Position numbers and translations under genes: made by a program. This document shows positions 1 through 7,802 of a stretch of DNA of 24,469 nt, one piece after another (positions within the stretch are counted from its first letter, which is position 1; each line of letters starts with the position of its first letter). The stretch is from CAYUPI01 sp964446585. Lineage in GTDB: Bacteria; Verrucomicrobiota; Verrucomicrobiia; Limisphaerales; UBA8199. The DNA is taken from contig CAYUPI010000077.1 of NCBI GenBank assembly GCA_964446585.1, positions 1 through 24,469 of the forward strand, read 5' to 3'. The notes beneath the pieces were generated by a model, which saw nothing but the letters and a program-made list of their open reading frames with translations, ran no database searches and had not been told where the DNA came from.

Positions 1-1
1 G

Positions 2-193
2 CTGGCGCAGGGGACCAAGGCGGAGTTTAGTGTCAAATCGGACAATCCGAAGTTTTCGGTGATCAAAGTGCCGGTGACGCAGATGGCCAAGCCGGTGGCG
101 ACACCAGTGGCCTCGCAGCCGACGCCGATCATTCCGCTTTCGCCGAATCGCAGCCTGCCGGCGGCGGCGGCCAAGACGCCTGCTCAGCAATAG
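2..193 (+). CDS. C-terminal end of an unidentified protein (partial)
   Basis: An open frame enters from the left edge and ends at the TAG at 191-193, giving 63 residues of a C-terminus. The tail is rich in Pro, Ala, Val and Ser (for example KPVATPVASQPTPIIPLSP) and ends in Ala and Gln residues, so it is probably an unstructured extension. No domain can be recognised. It converges on the nucleotidyltransferase gene, whose stop is only about 40 bases away. Codon use is GC-rich like its neighbours, which supports real coding, but the identity cannot be given from this fragment. Confidence 0.5.
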   Translation: MAQGTKAEFSVKSDNPKFSVIKVPVTQMAKPVATPVASQPTPIIPLSPNRSLPAAAAKTPAQQ

Positions 194-235
194 CAACGGC
201 CTTGCGGGTGCCGGTGTGGCACGAGCAAGAGCGCG

Positions 236-1009
236 TCAGTGGGACGCAGGGGAGGCGTGCGCTCCTATTCGAGCGAAAATGCGGTTGGCGTCCTCGAGCG
301 TCTCTTTCGATCCAATGTCGAACCAGAGTCCCGGCACAGTCCAGGTATAGACGGGAATCCGCGGGTAGAGCCACTGGACTAAACGGCCAGGCTGGTCCGG
401 ATTATTGCCCTCGGCCATGTATTGCTTGATCAAAGCCAAAGTCGCTCTCGGATAGAAATAAAGGGCGATGCCGGTAACGGTGCTGGTCGGGTTTTTAGGT
501 TTTTCTTCGAAGAAAGTGATGCGGCCATCTGGCGCGAGCGTGATGGCGTTATATTTCTTGATCTGCTCGACATCTTTGACGTCGTACACGGCCAGCACCG
601 GGGCCTTCTTTTCCCGGCAACAACGGCCGAAGTCAGCCAACGGTTCGCTGAACAGATTGTCACCCGCGACCACGATGATGTCATCATCGACGGATTCGTG
701 AGTCAGGACCAAGTGCAAATCGCCAATGGCGCCGAGCTTGTTGGTGTCATCGGTGGAACCATCGTTCACAATTGTGAACTCGAGTTTGGCCTTCGTGGCC
801 CGATAGTGCTCTGCCCATTGCTGGAACTGGCCGGCGAATTTGGTATTGGTGACGACGTAGATGCGGTCCAGTCCGCCAATCGGCGCCAGGTTATCTAGCA
901 CGTACTCCACCATCGGCCTGCCGGCAACCGGCAACAGCGGCTTGGGCCGCGTCAGCGTGAGGGGATAAAGGCGAGTGGCGTAACCCGCCGCCAGGATGAT
1001 CACCTTCAT
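236..1009 (-). CDS. Sugar-phosphate nucleotidyltransferase (NTP_transferase family)
   Basis: This 257-residue cytoplasmic enzyme should join a sugar 1-phosphate to an NTP to make an NDP-sugar for polysaccharide or cell-wall synthesis. The N-terminus ILAAGYATRLYPLT followed by RPKPLLPVAGRPM is the nucleotide-binding signature of the GlmU/RmlA/GalU superfamily. VVAGDN near residue 117 carries the metal-binding Asp, FFEEKP is the usual mid-protein motif, and WFDIGSKETLEDAN near the end is the typical C-terminal motif. The length fits a stand-alone transferase without an acyltransferase domain. Its ATG overlaps the TGA of ptsI (ATGA on the minus strand), so the two are probably translationally coupled. 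The sugar and nucleotide specificity cannot be read from the sequence. Confidence 0.9.
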   Translation of the reverse strand: MKVIILAAGYATRLYPLTLTRPKPLLPVAGRPMVEYVLDNLAPIGGLDRIYVVTNTKFAGQFQQWAEHYRATKAKLEFTIVNDGSTDDTNKLGAIGDLHLVLTHESVDDDIIVVAGDNLFSEPLADFGRCCREKKAPVLAVYDVKDVEQIKKYNAITLAPDGRITFFEEKPKNPTSTVTGIALYFYPRATLALIKQYMAEGNNPDQPGRLVQWLYPRIPVYTWTVPGLWFDIGSKETLEDANRIFARIGAHASPASH

Positions 1010-2805
1010 GCGGTCGATTTAGCGGTTTCGGACGACGCTTCAAACAATCCGGGCGCGACCTGGTGAGCCAATTCCTGGCAACGGGCCAGGATGTCCGCCG
1101 CCGATTCGCAGGCGAGCGCAAATTGTGCCAGCTCCTGGGCTTCCGCCAGCTTCAGGCGGCGGAGGATGAACTTGACCGGCCCAAGCAGCGGCGGCGCAGC
1201 GCTTAGCTCGCCCACTCCCAGGCCGACGAGCAAAGGCGCGAGCACCGGATCGCCGGCCATCTCACCACAAACGCTCACCCGGATCTTTTCGTGTTGCGCC
1301 GCGTCCACGGTCGCTTTGATCAATCGCACAATGGCCGGGTGTGTCGGTTCGTAGAGGTGGGCGATCTTTTCATTCAGGCGATCGACGGCCAGGGCGTATT
1401 GGATGAGGTCGTTGGTGCCGATGCTGAAGAACTTCAGGCGCTTGGCCAACGAGTCGGCGACGATGACCGCCGAAGGTGTTTCAATCATCGCTCCGATCTC
1501 GATCCCTTCATCGAACGGGACCGCTTCCTGGCGCAACTCGGCCTTGTATTCCTCGACCAGCGCGTTGGCCTGGTTCAATTCGTCCAGGCCGGAGATCATG
1601 GGATACATCATTCTGACGTTGCCTTCGGCGCTGGCGCGCAGAATGGCGCGGAGCTGCTCGCGGAAAACGTCGCGTTCCTGCAGGCAAAAGCGAATCGCGC
1701 GCCATCCCAAAAACGGGTTCATCTCGACCGGCAGGTGCATATGGGAAAGGAATTTGTCGCCGCCCAGGTCGAGTGTGCGGATAACGACCGGCATCGGCTT
1801 GAGCGCCGAGGCGACCGCGCGGTAAGCCTCATATTGCTGTTCCTCGCTCGGCGGATGTTCCCGCTCGAGAAACAAGTATTCAGTGCGGAACAGGCCCACG
1901 CCCTCAGCGCCCTGGCTCTTGACGGCATCCACGTCGCTGACGTGCTCGATGTTCGCGGAGAGGAAGATGCGGTGGCCATCCAAGGTGATCGCTGGCCGGG
2001 CCAGGATATCGCGCAGCTTTTCCTGAAGCGTCAGTTGCTTCTTTTCGAGCTGGCCGTATTCGTAGAGCGTTTGGTCCGTCGGATTGACGACAATCAATCC
2101 ATTGTAGCCGTCGAGCAGCGCGTATTGGCCGCTCTCCAATTGGTCGCTGGCGTTTTTCAACCCCACGACCGCCGGGATGCGCAATGAGCGCGCCATGATC
2201 GCCGTATGCGAAGTCTTGCTGCCCACGTCGGTGCCGAACCCTAAGACGTTTCGTTTGTCCAGTTGGGCTGTGTTTGAAGGGGTGAGGTCGTGGCCAATCA
2301 CAAGGCAGGGTTCCTTGAGGTGGCGCAAATCCATCTCATCTTCCAACCCGAGCAAATTGTTTAAGACGCGCGCGGTCACATCGCGTATGTCGGTGGCGCG
2401 CTCGCGCAGATAATCGTCCTGGCTGGCTGCCAATACTGCGGCGTAATGTTCGGCCATGGAGTGGAAGGCGTATTCGGCATTGACCTTTTCCTCCTGGATG
2501 ACTCGAATGACTTTGTCCAATAGCACCGGATCCTCCAGCACCAGCAAATGCGAGTCGAAGATGCTGCTCTCCTGGGCACCCATTGCCTCGCTAACTTTGC
2601 GTTGGATTCCCAGGAGCTGCTGCCGGGTTTGCGCGAGGGCCTTTTCGAAGCGATTGATCTCTTCGGCAATTGCCGCATCCGACACCGGCCGCTTGTCGAT
2701 AACGGGCCGTGCCCGGCGCAGCACAAGAAGTTTGCCCCGGCACACTCCGGCGGAAACCGGAATGCCCCGGATAATCGCCTCGCCCTTCCGCAGCGCCTCT
2801 GGCAT
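1006..2805 (-). CDS. ptsI: Phosphoenolpyruvate-protein phosphotransferase (PTS enzyme I)
   Basis: Enzyme I takes phosphate from PEP onto a histidine and passes it to HPr, starting the phosphotransferase cascade. Positions below count from the upstream start at 2901. The phospho-His lies in GSKTSHTAIMARS (H232), a TIM-barrel PEP-binding domain follows with GLFRTEYLF and MMYPMISG, FSIGTNDLIQYALAVDR lies near residue 492, and the catalytic Cys is in VCGEMAGDP (C545). The frame stays open to an ATG at 2901, giving 631 residues. I prefer the ATG at 2805 (599 residues), because family similarity starts with EAIIRGIPVSAGV and the extra 32 residues look unrelated. The 2805 start also leaves about 115 bases for divergent promoters with the PfkB gene; the 2901 start leaves 20. 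No HPr or EIIA gene is nearby. Confidence 0.94.
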   Translation of the reverse strand: MPEALRKGEAIIRGIPVSAGVCRGKLLVLRRARPVIDKRPVSDAAIAEEINRFEKALAQTRQQLLGIQRKVSEAMGAQESSIFDSHLLVLEDPVLLDKVIRVIQEEKVNAEYAFHSMAEHYAAVLAASQDDYLRERATDIRDVTARVLNNLLGLEDEMDLRHLKEPCLVIGHDLTPSNTAQLDKRNVLGFGTDVGSKTSHTAIMARSLRIPAVVGLKNASDQLESGQYALLDGYNGLIVVNPTDQTLYEYGQLEKKQLTLQEKLRDILARPAITLDGHRIFLSANIEHVSDVDAVKSQGAEGVGLFRTEYLFLEREHPPSEEQQYEAYRAVASALKPMPVVIRTLDLGGDKFLSHMHLPVEMNPFLGWRAIRFCLQERDVFREQLRAILRASAEGNVRMMYPMISGLDELNQANALVEEYKAELRQEAVPFDEGIEIGAMIETPSAVIVADSLAKRLKFFSIGTNDLIQYALAVDRLNEKIAHLYEPTHPAIVRLIKATVDAAQHEKIRVSVCGEMAGDPVLAPLLVGLGVGELSAAPPLLGPVKFILRRLKLAEAQELAQFALACESAADILARCQELAHQVAPGLFEASSETAKSTA

Positions 2806-2921
2806 GAAGCAGTCTTGGTCAAAGGCAGCGCACTGGCAAGGAAGTTCGGTCACCTTGCCGGCAAAATAGCGCTTGCCAAAGAGCCGCTTCTTTTCATTCA
2901 CTGTCTGCCTAGAATGCGGGC

Positions 2922-3980
2922 ATGACGGCCACCAAGAATCAAAATACGAGCGCCCGACGCGGACTGCTTGCCGGGGGGAACTGGATCGTTGATCAAGTCA
3001 AAATGATCGACGTGTACCCGCAGCCCGAGCAACTGGGCAATATTCGCGGCCAATCGCAGGGTACCGGCGGCGCGCCGTACAATGTTCTAATTGGTCTGGC
3101 CAGGGCGGGCGCACCATTCCCTCTTGCCGGTGCTGGCCTGGTTGGTCGGGACGCGCTCGGCCAACAAATTCTGGAAGACTGCCGCCGGCACGAAATTGAT
3201 GTCCGCCATTTGGCCATGACGCCCAAGGCCCCAACCTCCTACACGGACGTCATGACCGAACAGGGCCATGGCCGCCGCACCTTTTTCCACGCGCGCGGCG
3301 CCAACGCGCTTTGGCGCGGGGAGGATCTGGACTTTGCGAAAATTGGCTCGCGAATATTTCACCTCGGATATTTGCTGCTGCTCGATGCGCTGGACGAGCC
3401 CGATGGCCGTTACGGGACCAAAGCAGCGCGTTTGCTGGCCGAAGCGCAAGCGGCGGGTATCAAGACCAGTGTCGATGTGGTCAGCGAGGATAGCGATCGA
3501 TTTGCCAGGATCGTTTGCCCGGCCCTCAAGCAGGTGGATTATTGTATCCTCAACGAGATTGAGGCGGGCAAAACCACCGGTTTCAAAATTCGGCAAGCCG
3601 ACGGGCAACTGGACACGGTGGCCCTGCGCCACGCCGCCGGAGCCCTGCTTCAACAAGGCGTGCGTGAACTGGTGATCGTTCACTTTCCAGAAGGCGCTTT
3701 TGCCCGCACTCGGAAAGGTGATGACTTCTGGCAATCGTCTTTGAAGCTGCCGCCGAAGTACATTGCCGGGACGGCGGGCGCAGGGGACGCTTTCTGTGGC
3801 GGCGTTTTACTCGGACTGCACGAAGGGTGGCAATTGCAGCGCTGCTTGCTGACGGGGGTGTGCCTGGCGGCGAGTTCGCTGTCCGACGCCACCTGCACGG
3901 CGGGGGTCAAATCTCTCAACCAGTCAGTCGCTCTGGCGAGGAAGTTTGGTTTCAACCGATCACTCAATCACGCGGATTAG
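2922..3980 (+). CDS. PfkB-family carbohydrate kinase
   Basis: This 352-residue protein is a ribokinase-like sugar kinase that phosphorylates a sugar or nucleoside with ATP in the cytoplasm. The first PfkB signature is around TGGAPYNVLIGLARAG (residues 48-63). The second is GTAGAGDAFCGGVLLGL (residues 283-299), with D289 as the expected catalytic base and GAG as the anion hole. LNEIEA near residue 210 matches the usual conserved Asn-x-x-Glu segment. It diverges from ptsI. A TAGAAT hexamer at 2910-2915 lies so close to the ATG that, if it is a -10 box, the transcript would be nearly leaderless; this is weak. The substrate cannot be assigned, and fructokinase or an ADP-heptose-type kinase are both possible. 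Confidence 0.9.
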   Translation: MTATKNQNTSARRGLLAGGNWIVDQVKMIDVYPQPEQLGNIRGQSQGTGGAPYNVLIGLARAGAPFPLAGAGLVGRDALGQQILEDCRRHEIDVRHLAMTPKAPTSYTDVMTEQGHGRRTFFHARGANALWRGEDLDFAKIGSRIFHLGYLLLLDALDEPDGRYGTKAARLLAEAQAAGIKTSVDVVSEDSDRFARIVCPALKQVDYCILNEIEAGKTTGFKIRQADGQLDTVALRHAAGALLQQGVRELVIVHFPEGAFARTRKGDDFWQSSLKLPPKYIAGTAGAGDAFCGGVLLGLHEGWQLQRCLLTGVCLAASSLSDATCTAGVKSLNQSVALARKFGFNRSLNHAD

Positions 3981-4057
3981 TTCCGGCCCTCGCGTAATGA
4001 AGCTGCGCGCGCGGTGACCCGTCGCGCGGAATTGTGCCTCCTCGCTCCTGCTTTTGC

Positions 4058-4615
4058 TTACGCCCGCTCGATGTACTTGCCCGTGCGGGTGTCCACTTTG
4101 ATTTTTTCGCCTGTCTTGATAAACAGGGGCGCCTGAAGGGTGATGCCGGTCTCCATGGTTATCTGCTTCTGAACATTGTTGGCCGAGTCTCCCCGGACCC
4201 CCTCCGGGGCATCAGCAACTTTCAAAATGACACTCGATGGCAGTTCGACCGAAACCGCCTTTTCTTCCACGAACGTGATAGTCACCGGGCCGTTTTCGAC
4301 GAGGTAATTCCTCGCATCGCCAACTACTTCGGGGCTGAGTGTGACTGTTTCGTAGTTTTCAGGGTCGGAAAACACGAAGTCCTCGCCGTCTTTGTAACTG
4401 AAATCCATCCGGCGAGTCACCATCGGCACCACCTCAATCTTTTCGGTGGAGCTGAAGCGCACGTCGGAAGATTTGCCGGTGCGAATGCTGCGCAGAGTCG
4501 CCTGCACGAAAGCGCGTAAGTTGCCCGGCGTGCGGTGTTGACTGTCCAAAACCACGGCGATGTCGCCATTGTAACTGATGGCCATGCCGCGGCGAAGATC
4601 GTTTGCTGTTGCCAT
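4058..4615 (-). CDS. efp: Translation elongation factor P
   Basis: EF-P binds between the P and E sites of the ribosome and relieves stalling at polyproline codons. At 185 residues it has the normal three-domain length: an N-terminal KOW-like domain, a central OB domain, and a C-terminal OB domain with the SANNVQKQITMETG segment and the ending IKTGEKIKVDTRTGKYIERA. The start is supported by AGGA six bases before the ATG on the minus strand. The loop that reaches the tRNA CCA end reads HRTPGNLRAF, so the tip residue is Asn32 where most EF-P proteins have a Lys or Arg that is modified. It converges with the PfkB kinase gene and appears to be a single-gene unit. Confidence 0.97.
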   Translation of the reverse strand: MATANDLRRGMAISYNGDIAVVLDSQHRTPGNLRAFVQATLRSIRTGKSSDVRFSSTEKIEVVPMVTRRMDFSYKDGEDFVFSDPENYETVTLSPEVVGDARNYLVENGPVTITFVEEKAVSVELPSSVILKVADAPEGVRGDSANNVQKQITMETGITLQAPLFIKTGEKIKVDTRTGKYIERA

Positions 4616-4762
4616 ATTCTATCCTAGTCTCTAACTCAAGGTGTCACCGCCGCCTGCTTCCGCGACGCGAGCCGAAAAATATAGCAAAACCGGGAGTCGA
4701 AGCAAGGGCCGTTTTGCAAGCAACGGAAGGGCGCGCCGGTTCGACTTCTTACGTGACAAACG

Positions 4763-6079
4763 ATGCCGGTTGAAGCCTACCCAACCCGAGAGGTGATCGA
4801 AGCCATTCAACTGGAGCAACTTCGCTCGCTGCTGGCGGAGTTGTTTCCCGGCAACCGGTTTTATTCCCGGAAGCTCGGTGCCGCCGGCATTACTTTCGAT
4901 GTCGCCAGCCTGGACGATTTTTCGGCCCGCTTTCCCTTCACGACAAAAACGGAGTTGGCCGAGGATCAGCGGGCGGAACCGCCCTTCGGCACGAACCTGA
5001 CCTACCCGCTTGCGCGATACACCCGTTGTCATCAGACCAGCGGCACGAGCAGCGCGCCGCTGCGCTGGCTGGATACACCGGAGAGCTGGGAATGGATGCT
5101 GGAGAGCTGGACGGAAATCCTGCGCGTCGCCGGCGTCCACTCAGCCGACCGCCTCTATTTCGCATTTTCCTTCGGGCCGTTTATTGGATTTTGGATGGCG
5201 TTCGAGGCCGCGGCGCGGCTGGGCTGCTTGTGCGTGCCCGGCGGCGGCCTGAGCAGCGCGGCCCGCGTCCGGGCAATTCTGGACAATGGAATTACTGTCC
5301 TGTGCTGCACGCCGACCTACGCGATTCGACTGGCGGAAGTCGCGGCGGAAGAGGGAATCGATCTTACGACCGCGCGAGTCAAAACGCTCATCGTCGCCGG
5401 CGAACCCGGTGGCAGCATTTCGGCCGTCCGTGCCAAGCTGGCTCAGCTCTGGCCCGGCGCACGTATTTTTGATCATCACGGGATGACCGAGGTCGGTCCG
5501 GTGAGTTACGAATGTCCGGCACGGCCCGCGGTACTGCACGTGATTGAAACGGCGTACTTTGCGGAAATCGTCGAGCCCGTGAGCGAAAAGCGGATTGCGC
5601 CCGAAAAGTGCAGAGGCAGCGGCAGCGTCCCCTCGCCCACCGGAGAGCTGGTCCTGACTGCCCTGGGCCGCGCCGGCTCGCCGCTGCTGCGTTACCGTAC
5701 TGGAGATTTGGTCAGGCCGAGCATTCAACCCTGCGCTTGCGGGCGATCTTCGTTGGCTTTCGAAGGAGGCATCCTCGGTCGCGTCGATGACATGGTCGTC
5801 GTGCGCGGTGTCAACGTCTTTCCCAGCGCGGTCGAAGACATCGTTCGCGCTTGCTCGGGCGTGGCTGAGTATCAGGTGGAGATCAGCACCCGCCAAACTT
5901 TGCCCGAGATGAGCCTGCAAGTCGAACCGACGAGGGATTGCACAGACGCTTCCCGTCTAGTCCGACACCTGGAACGGAGCTTTGAAACGGCGCTGGCGTT
6001 GCGCGTGCCGATACATCTCGTCCCTGTGGGCACGTTGCCCAGGTTTGAGATGAAAGGCAGAAGGTGGATAAAGCGTTGA
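4763..6079 (+). CDS. PaaK-like adenylate-forming enzyme (phenylacetate-CoA ligase family)
   Basis: This 438-residue protein belongs to the ANL superfamily and should activate a carboxylic acid as an acyl-adenylate and pass it to CoA or another thiol. The P-loop is QTSGTSSAPLRW (about residues 91-102). DHHGMTEVGPVSYEC is the aromatic/adenine motif, YRTGDLV holds the ribose-binding Asp, and CACGRSSLAFEGGILGRVDDM then VRGVNVFPSAVEDIV form the hinge and C-terminal signature typical of PaaK-type ligases. The length matches PaaK (about 430-440). The next gene starts 14 bases downstream, so the two are probably one transcript. The substrate is unknown; phenylacetate is only the family prototype, and no other paa genes are present. 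Confidence 0.87.
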   Translation: MPVEAYPTREVIEAIQLEQLRSLLAELFPGNRFYSRKLGAAGITFDVASLDDFSARFPFTTKTELAEDQRAEPPFGTNLTYPLARYTRCHQTSGTSSAPLRWLDTPESWEWMLESWTEILRVAGVHSADRLYFAFSFGPFIGFWMAFEAAARLGCLCVPGGGLSSAARVRAILDNGITVLCCTPTYAIRLAEVAAEEGIDLTTARVKTLIVAGEPGGSISAVRAKLAQLWPGARIFDHHGMTEVGPVSYECPARPAVLHVIETAYFAEIVEPVSEKRIAPEKCRGSGSVPSPTGELVLTALGRAGSPLLRYRTGDLVRPSIQPCACGRSSLAFEGGILGRVDDMVVVRGVNVFPSAVEDIVRACSGVAEYQVEISTRQTLPEMSLQVEPTRDCTDASRLVRHLERSFETALALRVPIHLVPVGTLPRFEMKGRRWIKR

Positions 6080-6093
6080 GGCAAACCAAGAAG

Positions 6094-6888
6094 ATGAAAA
6101 AATTGTTTGAACAGCATCGAAAATCGCTGATTGGCGTCATCCATCTTCAACCGCTTCTGGGTTCGCCTGGGTGGCGAGGCGACTTGGAATCGGTGATAAA
6201 ATCGGCCGTGGCCGACGCCCGGGCTTATGAACGCGGCGGTGCTGCCGCGCTTATCCTGGAAAACTTTGGTGACGTCCCATTTACGAAGGGCTGCGTCGGT
6301 CCGGAAACGATTGCCGCCATGGCGGCCGCCGGGCGCGCTGTTCGGAAGAGCGTCAAATTGCCGATTGGTTTCAACGTGCTGCGCAACGACCCCTGCGCCG
6401 CGCTGGCCCTGTGCGCGGCCTGCCAGGGCAGCTTTATCCGGGTGAACGTGCACACCGGCGCGATGCTCACCGACCAGGGCCTGATTGAAGGCAATGCGTT
6501 CGAGACGCTGCGGTACCGCCAACAAATCTCTCCGGGCGCGCTGATTTTTGCCGATGTTCACGTCAAGCACGCGGTCCCGTTGGGCAACTGGACCCTGGAA
6601 GATGCGGCACGCGATACGCTCGAACGTGGTTTGGCGGACGGATTGATCATTTCCGGAACTGGCACGGGCCAAGCAACAGACCTCGAAGACGTCGAGCGCG
6701 TGCGGGCTACTCGTCCAACGGCCAGGATCCTACTGGGCAGCGGAGTGACGCTGGCGAATGTCCGCGATTACTTGCCCCTGGCTGATAGTTTTATCGTGGG
6801 CACGTCCATGAAGGTCGGTGGCAAATTGTCGAATCGAGTGGACTCGACGCGTGTGGAAGCTTTAGCGCGAGTAATCGAGGGCAAATGA
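6094..6888 (+). CDS. BtpA/SgcQ family TIM-barrel protein
   Basis: The protein is about 264 residues and begins LIGVIHLQPLLGSPGW, the conserved opening of the BtpA family, named for a cyanobacterial factor needed for photosystem I stability; E. coli SgcQ is also a member. Further family features are ERGGAAALILENFGDVPF, FIRVNVHTGAMLTDQGLIEG, FADVHVKHA and LLGSGVTLANV, which suggest a phosphate-binding TIM barrel. The biochemical activity of the family is not established. An upstream GTG at 6064 would overlap the previous gene by 16 bases. I chose the ATG at 6094 because homology begins right after it. The stop codon lies inside the inverted repeat at 6883-7018. Confidence 0.88.
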   Translation: MKKLFEQHRKSLIGVIHLQPLLGSPGWRGDLESVIKSAVADARAYERGGAAALILENFGDVPFTKGCVGPETIAAMAAAGRAVRKSVKLPIGFNVLRNDPCAALALCAACQGSFIRVNVHTGAMLTDQGLIEGNAFETLRYRQQISPGALIFADVHVKHAVPLGNWTLEDAARDTLERGLADGLIISGTGTGQATDLEDVERVRATRPTARILLGSGVTLANVRDYLPLADSFIVGTSMKVGGKLSNRVDSTRVEALARVIEGK

Positions 6889-7018
6889 CGAATGACGAAA
6901 GAAACCCCAATGACGAAATCCGAACTTCGACATCTCGCGTGCCAAGCTGTGCCGGGCTGAGGGTTCAGTTTCGTAATTCGGATTTCGACATTCGTTCGTC
7001 ATTCGTTATTCGTCATTT
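6883..7018. repeat. Long imperfect inverted repeat built from AATGACGAA units
   Basis: The left arm starts AAATGACGAATGACGAA at 6883 and continues with AATGACGAAATCCGAA. The right arm, read on the opposite strand from 7018, gives AAATGACGAATAACGAA, then AATGACGAACGAATG and CGAAATCCGAA. The two arms can fold into an imperfect hairpin of roughly 50 bases per arm around a 30-40 base loop. It fills the gap between btpA and the ABC ATPase gene and supplies the btpA stop codon. It could act as a transcription attenuator or be a small non-autonomous repeat; no coding is seen. Confidence 0.75.
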
Positions 7019-7053
7019 ATTGCGCTCTGGCTGCCTTGATCCCAAATTACCTT

Positions 7054-7788
7054 ATGGCACTCGCGCCCCTGTTAACCTTGCGAAACGTGACAAAGCAGTA
7101 CGGGTCGCCGGACAACGCCGGCTCTCTGGCCGTCCTGCGCGATGTTTCACTCGAAGTGGCCGCAGGCGAGTCGCTCGCCATAGTGGGGCCATCCGGCTCA
7201 GGCAAGAGCACCCTGCTCCATATCATGGGGACGCTGGACCGCCCGACCACCGGCCAGATGTGGCTCGACGGCAGAGACATTAGCCTCCTCAAAGAGTTGG
7301 AACTGGCGGCCGTGCGCAATCAGCAGATCGGCTTCATATTTCAGGCCCACTATCTGTTGCCCCAATGCACCGTTCTGGAAAACGTGCTCGTGCCAACTCT
7401 GGCCAAGCCAGCCACCACGGCTGCCTCCGAGAGCAACCCGGGCCAGCCGGCTGAATCTCCTGAAAGCCGCGCCACGCGCCTGCTCGCCCGAGTCGGCCTG
7501 GCCGCGCGCGCCGCCCATCGACCTGGCGAACTCTCCGGCGGAGAACGCCAGCGCGTTGCGGTGGTTCGAGCATTGATCAATCGGCCGAGGCTTCTGCTGG
7601 CGGACGAGCCGACAGGTGCGCTGGATCATTCCTCCGCTCAACACCTGGGCCAGTTGCTAATCGAGCTTAATCAGGAGGAAGCGGTAACGCTGATCGTGGT
7701 CACCCACGCGCTGGAACTTGCCCGGCGGATGAAAAAGGTCTGGCGACTTACTGACGGGCGTCTCGTGCCAGCCAGCGACGGGGCTTAA
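7054..7788 (+). CDS. ABC transporter ATP-binding protein, LolD/MacB type
   Basis: This is the ATPase that drives the permease encoded 14 bases downstream. Walker A is GPSGSGKST, the Q-loop is FIFQAHYLLPQCTVLENV, the ABC signature is LSGGERQRVAVVRAL, Walker B is LLLADEPTGALD, and the switch His is in VVTHALELA. The HYLLPQ and PTGALD wording is typical of LolD/MacB/FtsE-type ATPases that work with FtsX-fold permeases, which move lipoproteins or perform mechanotransmission rather than ordinary import. A stretch rich in Pro, Ala, Ser and Glu (TTAASESNPGQPAESPES) before the signature is a short insertion relative to LolD. A TTG at 7036 would add six residues; the ATG at 7054 is preferred, without a clear ribosome-binding site. 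Confidence 0.93.
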   Translation: MALAPLLTLRNVTKQYGSPDNAGSLAVLRDVSLEVAAGESLAIVGPSGSGKSTLLHIMGTLDRPTTGQMWLDGRDISLLKELELAAVRNQQIGFIFQAHYLLPQCTVLENVLVPTLAKPATTAASESNPGQPAESPESRATRLLARVGLAARAAHRPGELSGGERQRVAVVRALINRPRLLLADEPTGALDHSSAQHLGQLLIELNQEEAVTLIVVTHALELARRMKKVWRLTDGRLVPASDGA

Positions 7789-7802
7789 TTGAAGGAGAAA
7801 GC

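Noticed and set aside
4005..4029. Hairpin between the PfkB and efp genes as a shared terminator
   Set aside because: Only six CG pairs around an 11-base loop and no T run on either side.
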